Part shown: one piece after another, positions 53,673 through 63,700 of the stretch
How the letters are laid out: every line of letters begins with the position of its first letter
How positions within the stretch are numbered: position 1 is the first letter of the stretch
DNA from: an uncultured Isosphaeraceae bacterium
GTDB lineage: Bacteria > Planctomycetota > Planctomycetia > Isosphaerales > Isosphaeraceae
Direction: 5' to 3'
Length of the DNA stretch: 64,000 nucleotides
NCBI GenBank assembly: GCA_945957605.1
Contig: CAMFLR010000009.1
Span: forward strand, 62,001 to 126,000
Translations under genes and position numbers: made by a program
Notes under the pieces: model-generated
What the model was told of the DNA's origin: nothing
Seen by the model: only the letters and a program-made list of their open reading frames with translations
Databases searched by the model: none

Positions 53673-55748
53673 ATGTTAAGTCGATGGATCAAACCGCTCA
53701 AACCAGGGCCAACCTCTGGGCCCAAGGACCGCCAGGTCGCGTCTCCCGCATGGCAACATGAGGGAATGAGCACGGAGGAAGGTTCCTCCAAACGTTCGCA
53801 GAGCTTGAGCCGCACTATACACTCGACGTCCGCGCAGGAACGTGAAGAGTTGAAGCTCAGCCTCGCCCAGGCGAACGACCGCATCATTGAGCTCTCACGC
53901 TCTCAGGTTGAACTATCGAGCACGATCGCACGGCTGACCGAACTCGCTTCCACCGATGTTCTAACTCGGCTGAACAACCGCCGCCGCTTCAACGAGGCGC
54001 TCGACGCGAACTTCACTCTGGCAATCCGGCAGCAGTCACCCCTGTCGCTCATCTTGCTCGACGTTGACTTTTTCAAGAAATATAACGATACATTTGGGCA
54101 TTCGGCTGGCGACGACGTTCTTTGCATTGTCGCGCAACAGCTCGTTCGGTCGTGCCGGAATTACGACGTCGTCGCGCGCTATGGTGGAGAAGAATTCGCG
54201 ATTCTGCTTCCGGCGGCCGACCCATTGCAGGCCATCGAATGCGCTGAACGTCAAAAGGCGGCTATTCGTTCATATCCCTGGTCGTTACGAGGCGTCACCG
54301 CGAGCTTTGGTATTGCAACCCTTTGGCCCATGTCGGGCGACGCGAGCCGACTCGTCGAAGAAGCCGACCGCGCCCTTTATTATTCGAAGAGCCAGGGTCG
54401 CGATCGTGTCACTCATCACATGAATATCAATGGTGAAGTGACTCTGTCGTCAACCAGCGAAGCGGCGAACACAGTGTCACCACTCGCGCTGGCTGAGACT
54501 CCCTCGCTCTCCCCTGCGAATTTGGATCCTCAATCCGCCGAACGAATGCTGATTGCAGCAAGCAAGACGATCGTCGCCCAGGAAACCGAACCGACGCCGA
54601 TCACACAGGGCATGCCGACCACCGACGTGTCTTCCGAATCGCTCGATCGGTTTTTGAAAGAACTACGCGAAGGGCGCGCAGCGCCCCTGCGCCGCCGGAC
54701 TGCGCTTTCGGCCATTCTCGACGGAGCCTGCGCGCAGGTTGTTTTTGCTTGCTCGGATCCTCGCGAAAACTTCGTCGATATCGTCGGGTCACGGAGCGCA
54801 ACTCCTCAATGGTGTCGCGGATTCGTGAACCGAGTACTCGTCGAGCTTCCCAATGGCGGCCTCTGGAAGAGGTCTGAGCACGACTCGGCGGCGCGAATCT
54901 CCGACGAGCTTGACCCAACCGCCGCGATGCTGATTCCGATCGACTCCTCAAAAGCAGCGTGGCTCGTTGCCCTGCGATTTGATGGCGAATCACCGTTCGT
55001 GCGATCGGACTTCCAGCTTGCTCGCTTGATCTGGCGATTCCAGGTCGAGAAGAATCGCCAGATTCATATTCATGATCATTTGAAAGAAACGCTGTTCGGT
55101 GTCGTGCGTTGTCTATCGACGGCGATCGACGCTAAAGATACTTACACATGCGGGCATAGCGAGCGCGTTGCGCGTATTGCGGTTCGTCTCGGCAAAGAGA
55201 TGAAGCTGTCGAGCGGCGAGATCAGCGACCTCTATTTGGCTGGCCTGCTGCACGACGTCGGTAAGATTGGTATTCGCGACGAAGTCTTGAGTAAACCAGG
55301 ACCTTTGACGCCGGAAGAGTTTGTTCATATCCAGGAACATCCGGTCATCGGTGAGCGCATCATCGCGAATGTGACGCGGCTTGCGTACCTGCGTCCGGGA
55401 GTCCGCGGTCATCACGAGCGGTTCGATGGCAAGGGCTATCCTGATGGACTTGCGGGCGAGAAGATTCCGCTGATGGCTCGTATTCTTGCCGTTGCCGATT
55501 CATGCGACGCCATGATGTCGGCCCGACGCTACCGGCCCGAACTTGCTCGTCCCCTGATCGAGAAGATTTTCAACGAAGGCGCGGGCAAACAGTGGGATCC
55601 GGAAATCGTCGAGCGCTTCCTTGCCTGCCGCCACGACCTTTACGCCGTTTACCAGCGCGGGCTGGGGCAGTCGGTCTATATCGCAGTCGAACGCGCCGCC
55701 ACCAGCGTTGACGCACGCGAAGATCGAGCAGCGATGTCGCTTCGCTAA
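53673..55748 (+). CDS. Cyclic-di-GMP enzyme with GGDEF, GAF-like and HD-GYP domains
   Basis: A 691-residue protein predicted to make and to degrade cyclic di-GMP. A coiled-coil stretch (about 55-92) precedes the GGDEF domain (about 90-250), whose active site is GGEEF (171-175) with metal Asp 130; RNYD (162-165), five residues before it, is an intact inhibitory I-site. The middle (about 330-465) is GAF-like and could bind a small ligand. The HD-GYP domain (about 470-665) has CGHSERV, LLHDVGKIGI, HHERFDGKGYPDG and ADSCDAM, all key residues kept. No membrane helix is seen. It starts at ATG 53673 after GGGAG and ends 20 bp before the converging WD40 kinase gene. Confidence 0.93.
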   Translation: MLSRWIKPLKPGPTSGPKDRQVASPAWQHEGMSTEEGSSKRSQSLSRTIHSTSAQEREELKLSLAQANDRIIELSRSQVELSSTIARLTELASTDVLTRLNNRRRFNEALDANFTLAIRQQSPLSLILLDVDFFKKYNDTFGHSAGDDVLCIVAQQLVRSCRNYDVVARYGGEEFAILLPAADPLQAIECAERQKAAIRSYPWSLRGVTASFGIATLWPMSGDASRLVEEADRALYYSKSQGRDRVTHHMNINGEVTLSSTSEAANTVSPLALAETPSLSPANLDPQSAERMLIAASKTIVAQETEPTPITQGMPTTDVSSESLDRFLKELREGRAAPLRRRTALSAILDGACAQVVFACSDPRENFVDIVGSRSATPQWCRGFVNRVLVELPNGGLWKRSEHDSAARISDELDPTAAMLIPIDSSKAAWLVALRFDGESPFVRSDFQLARLIWRFQVEKNRQIHIHDHLKETLFGVVRCLSTAIDAKDTYTCGHSERVARIAVRLGKEMKLSSGEISDLYLAGLLHDVGKIGIRDEVLSKPGPLTPEEFVHIQEHPVIGERIIANVTRLAYLRPGVRGHHERFDGKGYPDGLAGEKIPLMARILAVADSCDAMMSARRYRPELARPLIEKIFNEGAGKQWDPEIVERFLACRHDLYAVYQRGLGQSVYIAVERAATSVDAREDRAAMSLR

Positions 55749-55768
55749 TCTCACGAAAGTGAGCCAAC

Positions 55769-58700
55769 CTACTGAGCCGGCGTCTCTTTCGACGTGTGCT
55801 CAGACGGGTCGGGCGACGCGTCCCAGATAAGCACTCGACCGTCGTCGCTTGCCGACGCGATCTTGAGTCCGTCATTACTCAGCGCGACCGACCGAACCCA
55901 ACCGAAATGGCCCCGAAGCGCCAGCAATTCGAGCCCGCTGCTCGTGTCCCAGACGCGAATTGTCTGATCCTGGCTCGACGAAACCAGCCGTCGACCGTCG
56001 CGACTGAACGCCAGACTCCGGACCATGTCGGAATGTCCCTTGAGCACGCGTATGAGCTGGCCGGTCGACAGGCTCCAGATCTCAATTTCCTTCTTGATGA
56101 TATAGCAAACTGCCAGCGATCGTCCGTCTGGGCTAAAGACGATTTCGCGCGATCGTCCCGAATCGTGACTTTCGGACGCTGAGACGAGGCGACCCGTCTC
56201 CACGTTCCAAATTTTCACGCCGGCGCCCGTGATAGCCGCTGCAATCGTCCGCCCATCTGGACTGAAATCGGCACTGAAGATCGTGGGGCCCCCGGCTTCG
56301 ATCGCTTGGATTTGCTCCTTGCGCTCGATATCCCAGATGAGAATCGAATCACCGGTCGCCGCCAGAAACCGGCGTCCGTCAGAACTCAATTTCGCCCGGT
56401 AAATCAGGTCTTTTTGCTGCGGTATCTGCAAGCGAACTTGACCTGTCTCCGCATCCCAAATTCTCACGGTTCGATCATCGCCTGCCGAGAGAATGAGCTT
56501 GCCGTCGGGGCTGAACTCCACGCTTGTCACCGCCTGTTTGTGCTCGGTAAACGTGCGAATGAGTTGACCCGTAGTAATGTCCCAGACACGCGCCGTCGTG
56601 TCGTGGTTGCCGGTGACCACGAGCCGGCCATTGGGACTGAACGCCACGCAGCCGGGCGCCATACTGAAGTTCAGGAGCGGCTGCGTTGCGAGCGACAAAT
56701 TCTGCGAAGGACGGCTTGTGTCCCAGAGGCGCACGGTGAAGTCAAAACTGCTCGAAGCAAGCGTGACTCCATCTGGGCTGAATGACAGCGAGCAAATGCG
56801 ATCGGTATGTCCTTTGAAGCTACGCAACTCGCGCCCGGCGTCGATATCCCAGAGCCGCACAACCGCGTCGGCACCGCCGGAAACAAGCCGGCCGTCGGGG
56901 CGGAATGCGAGCGCGGTGATCGTTGAGGAATGTCCCCAAAACCTGTGGCGCTCCTGACCCGTGGCAACATCCCAGATCCGCATAATCTGGTCGGAACCGC
57001 CTGAGACGAGAGTTTTACCATCGGGACTGAAGGCCAGGCCAAACACTTCAACATTGGGACACGGGAAAGTGGAAATCAGCTTGGCCGCCTCGATATCCCA
57101 GAGCTTGATCGACCCCCGCCCCGCCGACGCCACGCGCTTGCCGTCGGGACTTAAAATCACGCGAGTTACAGCGCCGTCATGTGCGGATTCAAAAACATGT
57201 TGCTCCTTGCCGGCGATCGAATCAAAGAAGCGCATGTTATGGCTTGTGGAACCTGAGATAATCTTGCCGCCGTCGGCACTGAATGTCATGGACGGCGTCC
57301 CGAGTGAACTTGCCCTGAACTGGACGAGAAGTGCTCCCGTCTGGGTGTCCCATACGCCGACATTTTGATTGGGGCCTGGCCCCGCAAGACGCCGACCGTC
57401 GGGGCTGAAGGCGAGGCTGCTGACACCGGGGGCGTTCGGTCCTTCGGAGCCGGGATTCTGAGGCTTGAACTCGCGAAGAACTTTTCCAGTGGCGATATCC
57501 CAGATCGCGGCCCGGCCGCCCCATTGCACTGAGGCAACGGTCTTGCCGTCGGGACTGAATGTCGCCTGACTCACTTCTCGGTAGTGCCCACGGAATGTCA
57601 GTTTCGCTTCGTTGGCGAGACGCGAAAGGTAGTGCCACTCCCATCCCCGCAGGTCGAGCTCACCCTCGCGCGGCGGCATCAAATCGAGCTGGTCGCGAAA
57701 TTGCCCAACGTCATTCGCATCCCACGCGGCCATCGCCAGCTTCGAACGGGTCGCGTAGACCGTTTGCCGCAACTCGTCCTGAGTCGTGCGAAGTCCAGTA
57801 TTGGCGCGATCAGCATCGCGACGCGCTGCTCGTTCGGCGATTGCCGATTTGCTCTCGCTTTCAGCCAACGTCGCGAATCGCGCTGCCGCCAGAAGTGAAA
57901 CGATTGTCGCGAGCAACAACACCGCGCAAAGGACACCTCCCAGCGTGGCGATCGTCGGATTGCGCCGCGCCCAGCGCCAGTATCGTTCCGAAGTGCTGAT
58001 CTGCCGCGCGCGGATTGGCTCATCGGCCAGGAATCGCCGCAAATCCTCGGCGAACGCATCGGCCGATTGATAACGTTGGTCGGGGCTCTTTTCGATCGCC
58101 TTGAGGACGATCGTCTCCAGGTCGCGAGGAACGCGCGAATCAATGAGCCGAGGGCGCAGCGGCTCCTCGGTCTTGATCAATTCGATCAGATTGAGCCGAT
58201 CGGACGAGATGTAAGCCGCTCGCAGAGTCAGAAGCTCGTAAAGCGTCAATCCAAGTGCGTAGATATCGGCACGCGCATCTCCTTCGCCTCGAAACCGTTC
58301 GGGCGCCATGTAGCGCAGGGTTCCAAGCACATCGCCAGTCATCGTCAAGCCGTCATCATCGGCCTTGGCCAGGCCGAAGTCGGTAATCCAGACGACGCCT
58401 GCTGTATCGAGCAGGAGATTCGACGGCTTGACGTCGCGGTGAATCACACCACGAGAGTGCGCATGCGCGAGCGCCTGGGCGACCTGGCGGGCAATCTGAG
58501 CGGCGCTTCGGAAGTAGGGAGAACGGCGGCCGGTGGTGTCGAGCTCGGAGACATGCGCTCCGCCCGGCAGTACTGCCGAGCCCGACGTATCTAGCGGCTG
58601 CGACGCAATCAACAAATCGGCAACTGTTGCGGGTGATGCATCGGGCGGTCGAGCGTCGGGACCGTCCAGTTCGGTCAGAGCGGCGCGTCGGGCTTGCGAC

Positions 58701-59431
58701 GAATCGTCTTTTGGCCGTTCATCGTGTTCTTCGCCCAGGCGTCCGCTGAGCAGCGATTCGGCCACGCGCACCAGTTCGGGTTTATAAGCGCAGAGTGAAT
58801 CCAAATCATGCTGGCCGCCGAGGGTTGCCGGCACTGAGTTCTTGGCGGAACCACGGCCGTCGGTTCTGTGCGACGCCAGTGCATAACGCCTCAGCTCTTC
58901 GATGACCTGGTCCAGCCCCTGCCCCTGGATGAATTGCATCGCGTAAAAAGCAACGTCGCCCTCGCGACCGACTTCAAACACGGGGACGATGTTCGTGTGA
59001 TGCAAGCGCGCAGCGGCTTTGGCTTCGTGGCGGAACCGTTCGAGCGATGTCCGATCGCCCGCAACATGGCCGGGCAAGACCTTGAGCGCCACGCGTCGCC
59101 CGAGCGAAATCTGTTCCGCCTCGTAAACGACTCCCATGCCGCCGCGACCGATCTCGCGGAGAATCCGGTAATCGCCGAGTCGACGTTCATTGTCGCGATG
59201 CGAACTGAAGAACGATGAACTCGCTTTAAAGCTGGGTTCGGGATCGATCGTCAGGTCGCGCTCGACGACGAGCATTGCAGGAAGTAATTTGCGAATTTGC
59301 TCGGCAAGCTCAGGGTAGCGCGCGGCATAGTCGTCAATGCTGGGCTTTTCCCCCGCGCGATAGTGTTCGAGGAATGAATCGGCGACGAGTTCGAATGGGT
59401 CGCGGTCGTCGGAGATGTCTTGCATGGTCAT
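55769..59431 (-). CDS. Transmembrane Ser/Thr protein kinase with 14 WD40 repeats
   Basis: A 1,220-residue Hanks-type kinase. An N-terminal segment (SFLEHYRAGEKPSIDDYAAR) common in planctomycete kinases precedes the kinase domain (about 87-475): Gly loop REIGRGGMGVVYE, Lys 117, HRDVKPSNLL (331-340), DFGLA (351-355), GTLRYMAPERF. About 125 extra residues (185-308), polar and low in hydrophobic content, are inserted between the hinge region and the catalytic loop. One membrane helix is at about 493-516. The outer part has 14 WD40-type repeats, for example VRSLAFSRDGRRLVSSSQD and TVRIWDAETG, enough for two seven-bladed propellers. Its start overlaps the stop of the ECF sigma gene by 4 nt (ATGA); a second ATG at 59425 has GAGGA six nt upstream. 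Confidence 0.93.
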   Translation of the reverse strand: MTMQDISDDRDPFELVADSFLEHYRAGEKPSIDDYAARYPELAEQIRKLLPAMLVVERDLTIDPEPSFKASSSFFSSHRDNERRLGDYRILREIGRGGMGVVYEAEQISLGRRVALKVLPGHVAGDRTSLERFRHEAKAAARLHHTNIVPVFEVGREGDVAFYAMQFIQGQGLDQVIEELRRYALASHRTDGRGSAKNSVPATLGGQHDLDSLCAYKPELVRVAESLLSGRLGEEHDERPKDDSSQARRAALTELDGPDARPPDASPATVADLLIASQPLDTSGSAVLPGGAHVSELDTTGRRSPYFRSAAQIARQVAQALAHAHSRGVIHRDVKPSNLLLDTAGVVWITDFGLAKADDDGLTMTGDVLGTLRYMAPERFRGEGDARADIYALGLTLYELLTLRAAYISSDRLNLIELIKTEEPLRPRLIDSRVPRDLETIVLKAIEKSPDQRYQSADAFAEDLRRFLADEPIRARQISTSERYWRWARRNPTIATLGGVLCAVLLLATIVSLLAAARFATLAESESKSAIAERAARRDADRANTGLRTTQDELRQTVYATRSKLAMAAWDANDVGQFRDQLDLMPPREGELDLRGWEWHYLSRLANEAKLTFRGHYREVSQATFSPDGKTVASVQWGGRAAIWDIATGKVLREFKPQNPGSEGPNAPGVSSLAFSPDGRRLAGPGPNQNVGVWDTQTGALLVQFRASSLGTPSMTFSADGGKIISGSTSHNMRFFDSIAGKEQHVFESAHDGAVTRVILSPDGKRVASAGRGSIKLWDIEAAKLISTFPCPNVEVFGLAFSPDGKTLVSGGSDQIMRIWDVATGQERHRFWGHSSTITALAFRPDGRLVSGGADAVVRLWDIDAGRELRSFKGHTDRICSLSFSPDGVTLASSSFDFTVRLWDTSRPSQNLSLATQPLLNFSMAPGCVAFSPNGRLVVTGNHDTTARVWDITTGQLIRTFTEHKQAVTSVEFSPDGKLILSAGDDRTVRIWDAETGQVRLQIPQQKDLIYRAKLSSDGRRFLAATGDSILIWDIERKEQIQAIEAGGPTIFSADFSPDGRTIAAAITGAGVKIWNVETGRLVSASESHDSGRSREIVFSPDGRSLAVCYIIKKEIEIWSLSTGQLIRVLKGHSDMVRSLAFSRDGRRLVSSSQDQTIRVWDTSSGLELLALRGHFGWVRSVALSNDGLKIASASDDGRVLIWDASPDPSEHTSKETPAQ

Positions 59432-60072
59432 TCCTCGGAAATCGCGCCCTGGTGGTTCGAGAGGATTTCCCGGAGTCGAATGAGCGCACGCGTGTATCGC
59501 CGGCTCGCTGCCGACTTGTCGAGTCCGAGCGCCAAGGCCGCGTCGCCATTGCTCATTTGTTCATAATGACGTAGGACGAGAATCTCGCGATCGAGCGGAG
59601 TCATCGAATTGAGCGCCTCCTGGAGACGCAACTTGCGTTCAGCGCGTACAGCGGCCTCGCTGGGAGTCGTTAACTTGCCCAAAAGTCGCGCGGCCATCGC
59701 GCTGGTACTGGCGCCCGGCATGGCGCCGCGATAGATCGAAACCTCGCGGCCGACGTCTCGTCCGGGAGTCTGCAAGTGGCGGCGATGTTGTTCCTGTACC
59801 CGCTGACCGACGAGGAAGCGAAGCCAGATGTAAAACGGCACCGTCGGGTTGCGGATGAACTCATCGAGCCGCCGCATTGCATCAAGATATCCCTCTTGCA
59901 CAACATCCGACGCATCCACGCGGCCTTGCAGGCGAACGTCGAGGCGAAGGGCCACCATCTTTCGAAGCCGAGCGCGGTATTCCTCGAGAAGCTCTGCAAT
60001 CGCAATTCGATCACCCTCGGCAGCGCGGGCGACCAGGTCAGGCACATGCGGCGAAGAAGATGAGGATGACAT
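59428..60072 (-). CDS. ECF-type RNA polymerase sigma factor
   Basis: A 214-residue sigma factor. Sigma-2 is seen in VDASDVVQEGYLDAMRRLDE and FYIWLRFLVGQRVQEQHRRH; sigma-4 in LNSMTPLDREILVLRHYEQM followed by the HTH region SNGDAALALGLDKSAASRRY. The N terminus is Ser-rich (MSSSSSSPH). No anti-sigma gene is present. The WD40 kinase gene overlaps its 3-prime end by 4 nt, so the two are co-transcribed and probably translationally coupled, which suggests that the kinase controls this sigma factor. A TAGAAT hexamer at 60080-60085 (minus strand) would, if a -10 box, give a nearly leaderless mRNA; this is weak evidence. Confidence 0.9.
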   Translation of the reverse strand: MSSSSSSPHVPDLVARAAEGDRIAIAELLEEYRARLRKMVALRLDVRLQGRVDASDVVQEGYLDAMRRLDEFIRNPTVPFYIWLRFLVGQRVQEQHRRHLQTPGRDVGREVSIYRGAMPGASTSAMAARLLGKLTTPSEAAVRAERKLRLQEALNSMTPLDREILVLRHYEQMSNGDAALALGLDKSAASRRYTRALIRLREILSNHQGAISEE

Positions 60073-60738
60073 ACGACATATTCTAAGTCGGGGACTCGTA
60101 AGGTGAAAGGAGCATAGCTCGAAACGTTGAATCTATGCACACTGGCCCGCGTCTTTGGTTAAATGATGGTCCTAAAAACTTGTGCATGCGGGCCATACTT
60201 GGCGAATTTGTGATTATTTTTTCGGAACATCAGTCAACAATCGTACGGTGCGTGCAGTACACATTGGTAGCCACATCTTCCCGATCAGGCTTGTTTCTGA
60301 TCGTGAAGGCGGCTCTTCGGCCATGATTGTGCGATTTCGTAGTCGCTGACTGACTCGCTTCGATCGGATTCGTTAACTCGTCCGTTGCCGTTAATCGTTC
60401 CGCCTCAACAGCTTCGGCCGTTTCCACCTGGGTTTCGCATCATGATGATCTCGGCTACCCGCCCCGGCCATGAACCGGCCAATACCCTCGTAAACGCACT
60501 GTTACAGATTTACGCTTTGATGCGAAGCCGCTGGTTCCCGCCCTCTCGGTCGCCAGGCTCGTAATCGTCTCCGCGCTGTCGCGAATCCACGACGTTCGAA
60601 TTCGCCGATGCGTTGACTCCAGCTCGCGTCGGCAAACCCTCTCTGTTGCAAGAGTTGCGCAACGCCTCCCCGCGTTGACCATGCGGACGTCTGCGCCCTG
60701 ACGACACTCACCGAAGATCGGCCTCAAGGAAGAACACC
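60073..60738. other. Divergent promoter region, no supported gene
   Basis: These 666 bp separate the ECF sigma factor gene (minus) from the LEPR-type surface-protein gene (plus). It must carry promoters for both. Open frames on the minus strand around 60455-60808 overlap the coding start of the surface protein and have no recognisable features. Confidence 0.5.
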
Positions 60739-63700
60739 ATGTCGACCCGCGCGCGAGTTCGCTCATCACGTCCGTCGCAACAGCGAAAACAGTCGCGTAC
60801 GCGCGCAACTCAATATCGGCTTAATCTTGTTGGACCTGACTGGCGTCTTGAGGACCGCACGCTACTGTCAACTTTTCAGGTTACCAACCTGAACGAAAAC
60901 GGTCCGGGCTCACTCCGCGACGCGATCACTCAGGCGCACGATTCAGGCGGCAACGACCTGATCACGTTCGCGAATGGCCTTCACGGTACGATCGACGTCA
61001 CCGCGCCGAGCACTGACATCTCGCATGGCTTCACAGCCTTCAGTGTGACCAATTCACTCACGATCGAAGGGCCGACCGATCCCACCCAGACGATCACGAT
61101 TGCGCGCGATGCAAACGCGAGCCCGTTTCGCCTCTTCACCGTCGAGGAGGAGTCGTCCCTTACTCTGACAAATCTGACGCTGATGAACGGTCTCGCCCGC
61201 GGCGGTAATGGCGGTGCGGGTGGTGGCGGGGGCGGCGCGGGGTTGGGCGGCGCGATTGCTGTTTACCAGGGAACGCTCCTGCTCAATCACGTCACGCTTT
61301 CATCAAACAACGCGGTTGGTGGTGACGGCGGCGCAGGTGGACCGGGGCAGATTGCGGAAACTCCCTTGGCCCCTGGTGGCGGCGGCGGTGGACTCACGTT
61401 CGATGGATCTGCCGGCGATCTCACATCGGGCAACGGTGGAACTGGCGGCGGGCCGAACGGTGGCGCAGGAAGCGCTGATACTGACATAGCCTTCTACGCA
61501 AGCCCCGGCGGCTACGGCGGAGGCGGTGGTGGAGGCGGCAGAGGCGATCAACAAAAGAATAGCAATGGTGGGGACGGCGGCTTCGGCGGCGGCGGCGGTG
61601 GTGCCGGCGAAGACTTCGGACTTCCCAGCCACGGAGGCATTGGCGCGTACGGCGGTGGAGGTGGCGGCGGCAATCTTGTTGTGTTCGGCGCTGGCCCCGG
61701 CGGAGTCGGTGGCCAGGGTGGCACATTCGGCGGCAATGGCGGAAACGGCTTCACGTTCAACACGGGCAACACAGGCGGTGGAGGCGGCGGCGGCGCAGGT
61801 CTTGGCGGCGCGATCTTTGTTTACCAGGGATCGTTCCAGATCGACAACTCACTTCTCGTCAATAATTCGGCGACGGGCGGGCACGGTGGCAGTGGCAAGG
61901 GCATTGGCGATGGTGCCGACGGCTCTGGTATCGGCGGAGCGATCTATATCGATAGTCCTCCCGGCCAGACGATGAACTCGTCGATCTCCAGTACCGAGAT
62001 CTCGCAAAATCAGGCGACTTCCGGAGGTGGCGGACTCTATAGCAACAGTGTCGTAGATATCAGCACGTCGACGTTTGATAACAACTCCACGTCCGGATCC
62101 GGCGGCGCCGCATTCAATCAGGGCGGAGTCCTTGATTTCTCGAACAGTACGATCTACCACAACTCCGCCTTCACTGGCGGCGGTATTCTCAGTACCGTCA
62201 CCAGCTCTCTATTTCTGCTCGACGCGACGGTTGCATCGAACAGTGCGCAAGTCGAGGGCAGCGGGATTCTGAACTTCGGGCTAGCGGCTTTATCCAACAC
62301 TATCGTCGCCGGCAACTCGCCCACCATGACCCCGAATTCGACTGACCTTGACGGGTCATTCGACGCGGCCCACTCATTCAACAACCTTATCGGGGACGCC
62401 AACAGCTCGGGCGGTTTACTTGCCGCAAACGGCAACCTGATCGGCGTTAATCCTGGATTTGGTGCCTTCGGCTATTACGGCGGACAGACTTCGACACTCC
62501 GCCTCGCTACCGGCAGCGCGGCGATAAACGCCGGCAATCCGAACTTTGCACTACCTACGGATCAACGTGGTGTTGCGCGTTTCGGCAACACCGACATCGG
62601 CGCGTTTGAATCCTCGGCCTATTTGGTCAAGTTCGTCGGACTTTCATATCCCACCCTCGAGGTTGGCACGGCATCAACCGTCCTCACAGGACAAGCGATC
62701 GACCCCACCTCTCGCTCGACAGTTCACGGCTCGGTGCAGATCTCCCTGGGCAATATCTCGGTTACTGTGCCCATCGACCCCGTAACCGGCACGTTTTCGG
62801 CCGTCTTCCCCACTTCATCGCTGGCGATCAATCCCTCAGGCTACACGGTCGCGTATCACTACCTAGGCGTGGTTCCCCCTGGCGGTGCGATCGATGCTGT
62901 CAGCACGATCAAAGTTCTCGGCGGCCTCGACCACTTCGTCATCACCGGACTACCGGCTTCGGTGAACGCCGGCGCGATCACGACGATTCTCGTTCAGGCA
63001 GTCGACTCGCTGGGCGATGTGCTTCCGTCCTACACCGGGACAGTGGGCATCGGCATATCTGATCCGCGCGGGACCGTCCCACTAAGCTACACCTTCAACG
63101 CGGGCGATGCGGGCGCTCACTCGTTCGATGTGGTGTTCAGAACGGCGGGTTTTCAGGTCCTTGCAGTCTCGGACTCGTCACGCCTGGTCTTCACGACCCA
63201 AAGCACAACCGTAGTCCCGCTGCAGGCCACCCAGTTCGTCGTGAGCGGGTTGCCTGCAAACACCGTGGCCGGATATCCGGTGAGTTTTACCGTTTCGGCC
63301 GAGGACAAATACGGCAACATCGTACCGTCGTACGCTGGTACCGTTCACTTCACCAGCTCTGATGCCAATGCGGTTCTACCACCCGATGTGACGTTCGACG
63401 GGTCGACCGGAGTCATCACCGAAACCGGCGCATTGACGTTCAACTCGGTCGGTCCGGAAAACATCGTCGCTCACGACAAGGCGAATCTTATTCCCGCAGG
63501 CGCGGAACCAACGCAAGTCGTTGCCGCCACTCCTGGCCTGACCGATTTCCTTCAATCCCGAATTCTTTACATCATCGGCGGCGCATTTTCTCCCGACGTA
63601 ACGGTCCGAATCGCCCCGCAAGATCACACCCAGTACGACGTTGTCTTGTTCACCAGCGAGGCGCCCGATCGCTATGCGCGCTCGTCGTTCGACAAGGTTG

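Noticed and set aside
61208..61975. Alternative frames in the Gly-rich part of the surface-protein gene at 60739
   Set aside because: Ala/Arg-rich or Pro-rich readings of GGC/GGT-rich DNA. The frame from ATG 60739 stays open through the region and continues into beta-helix and Ig-like sequence.
60739..62930. Possible frameshift in the surface-protein gene at 60739
   Set aside because: I checked that codons near 62920 (GGLDHFVITGLP) are in the same frame as ATG 60739, so no shift is needed.
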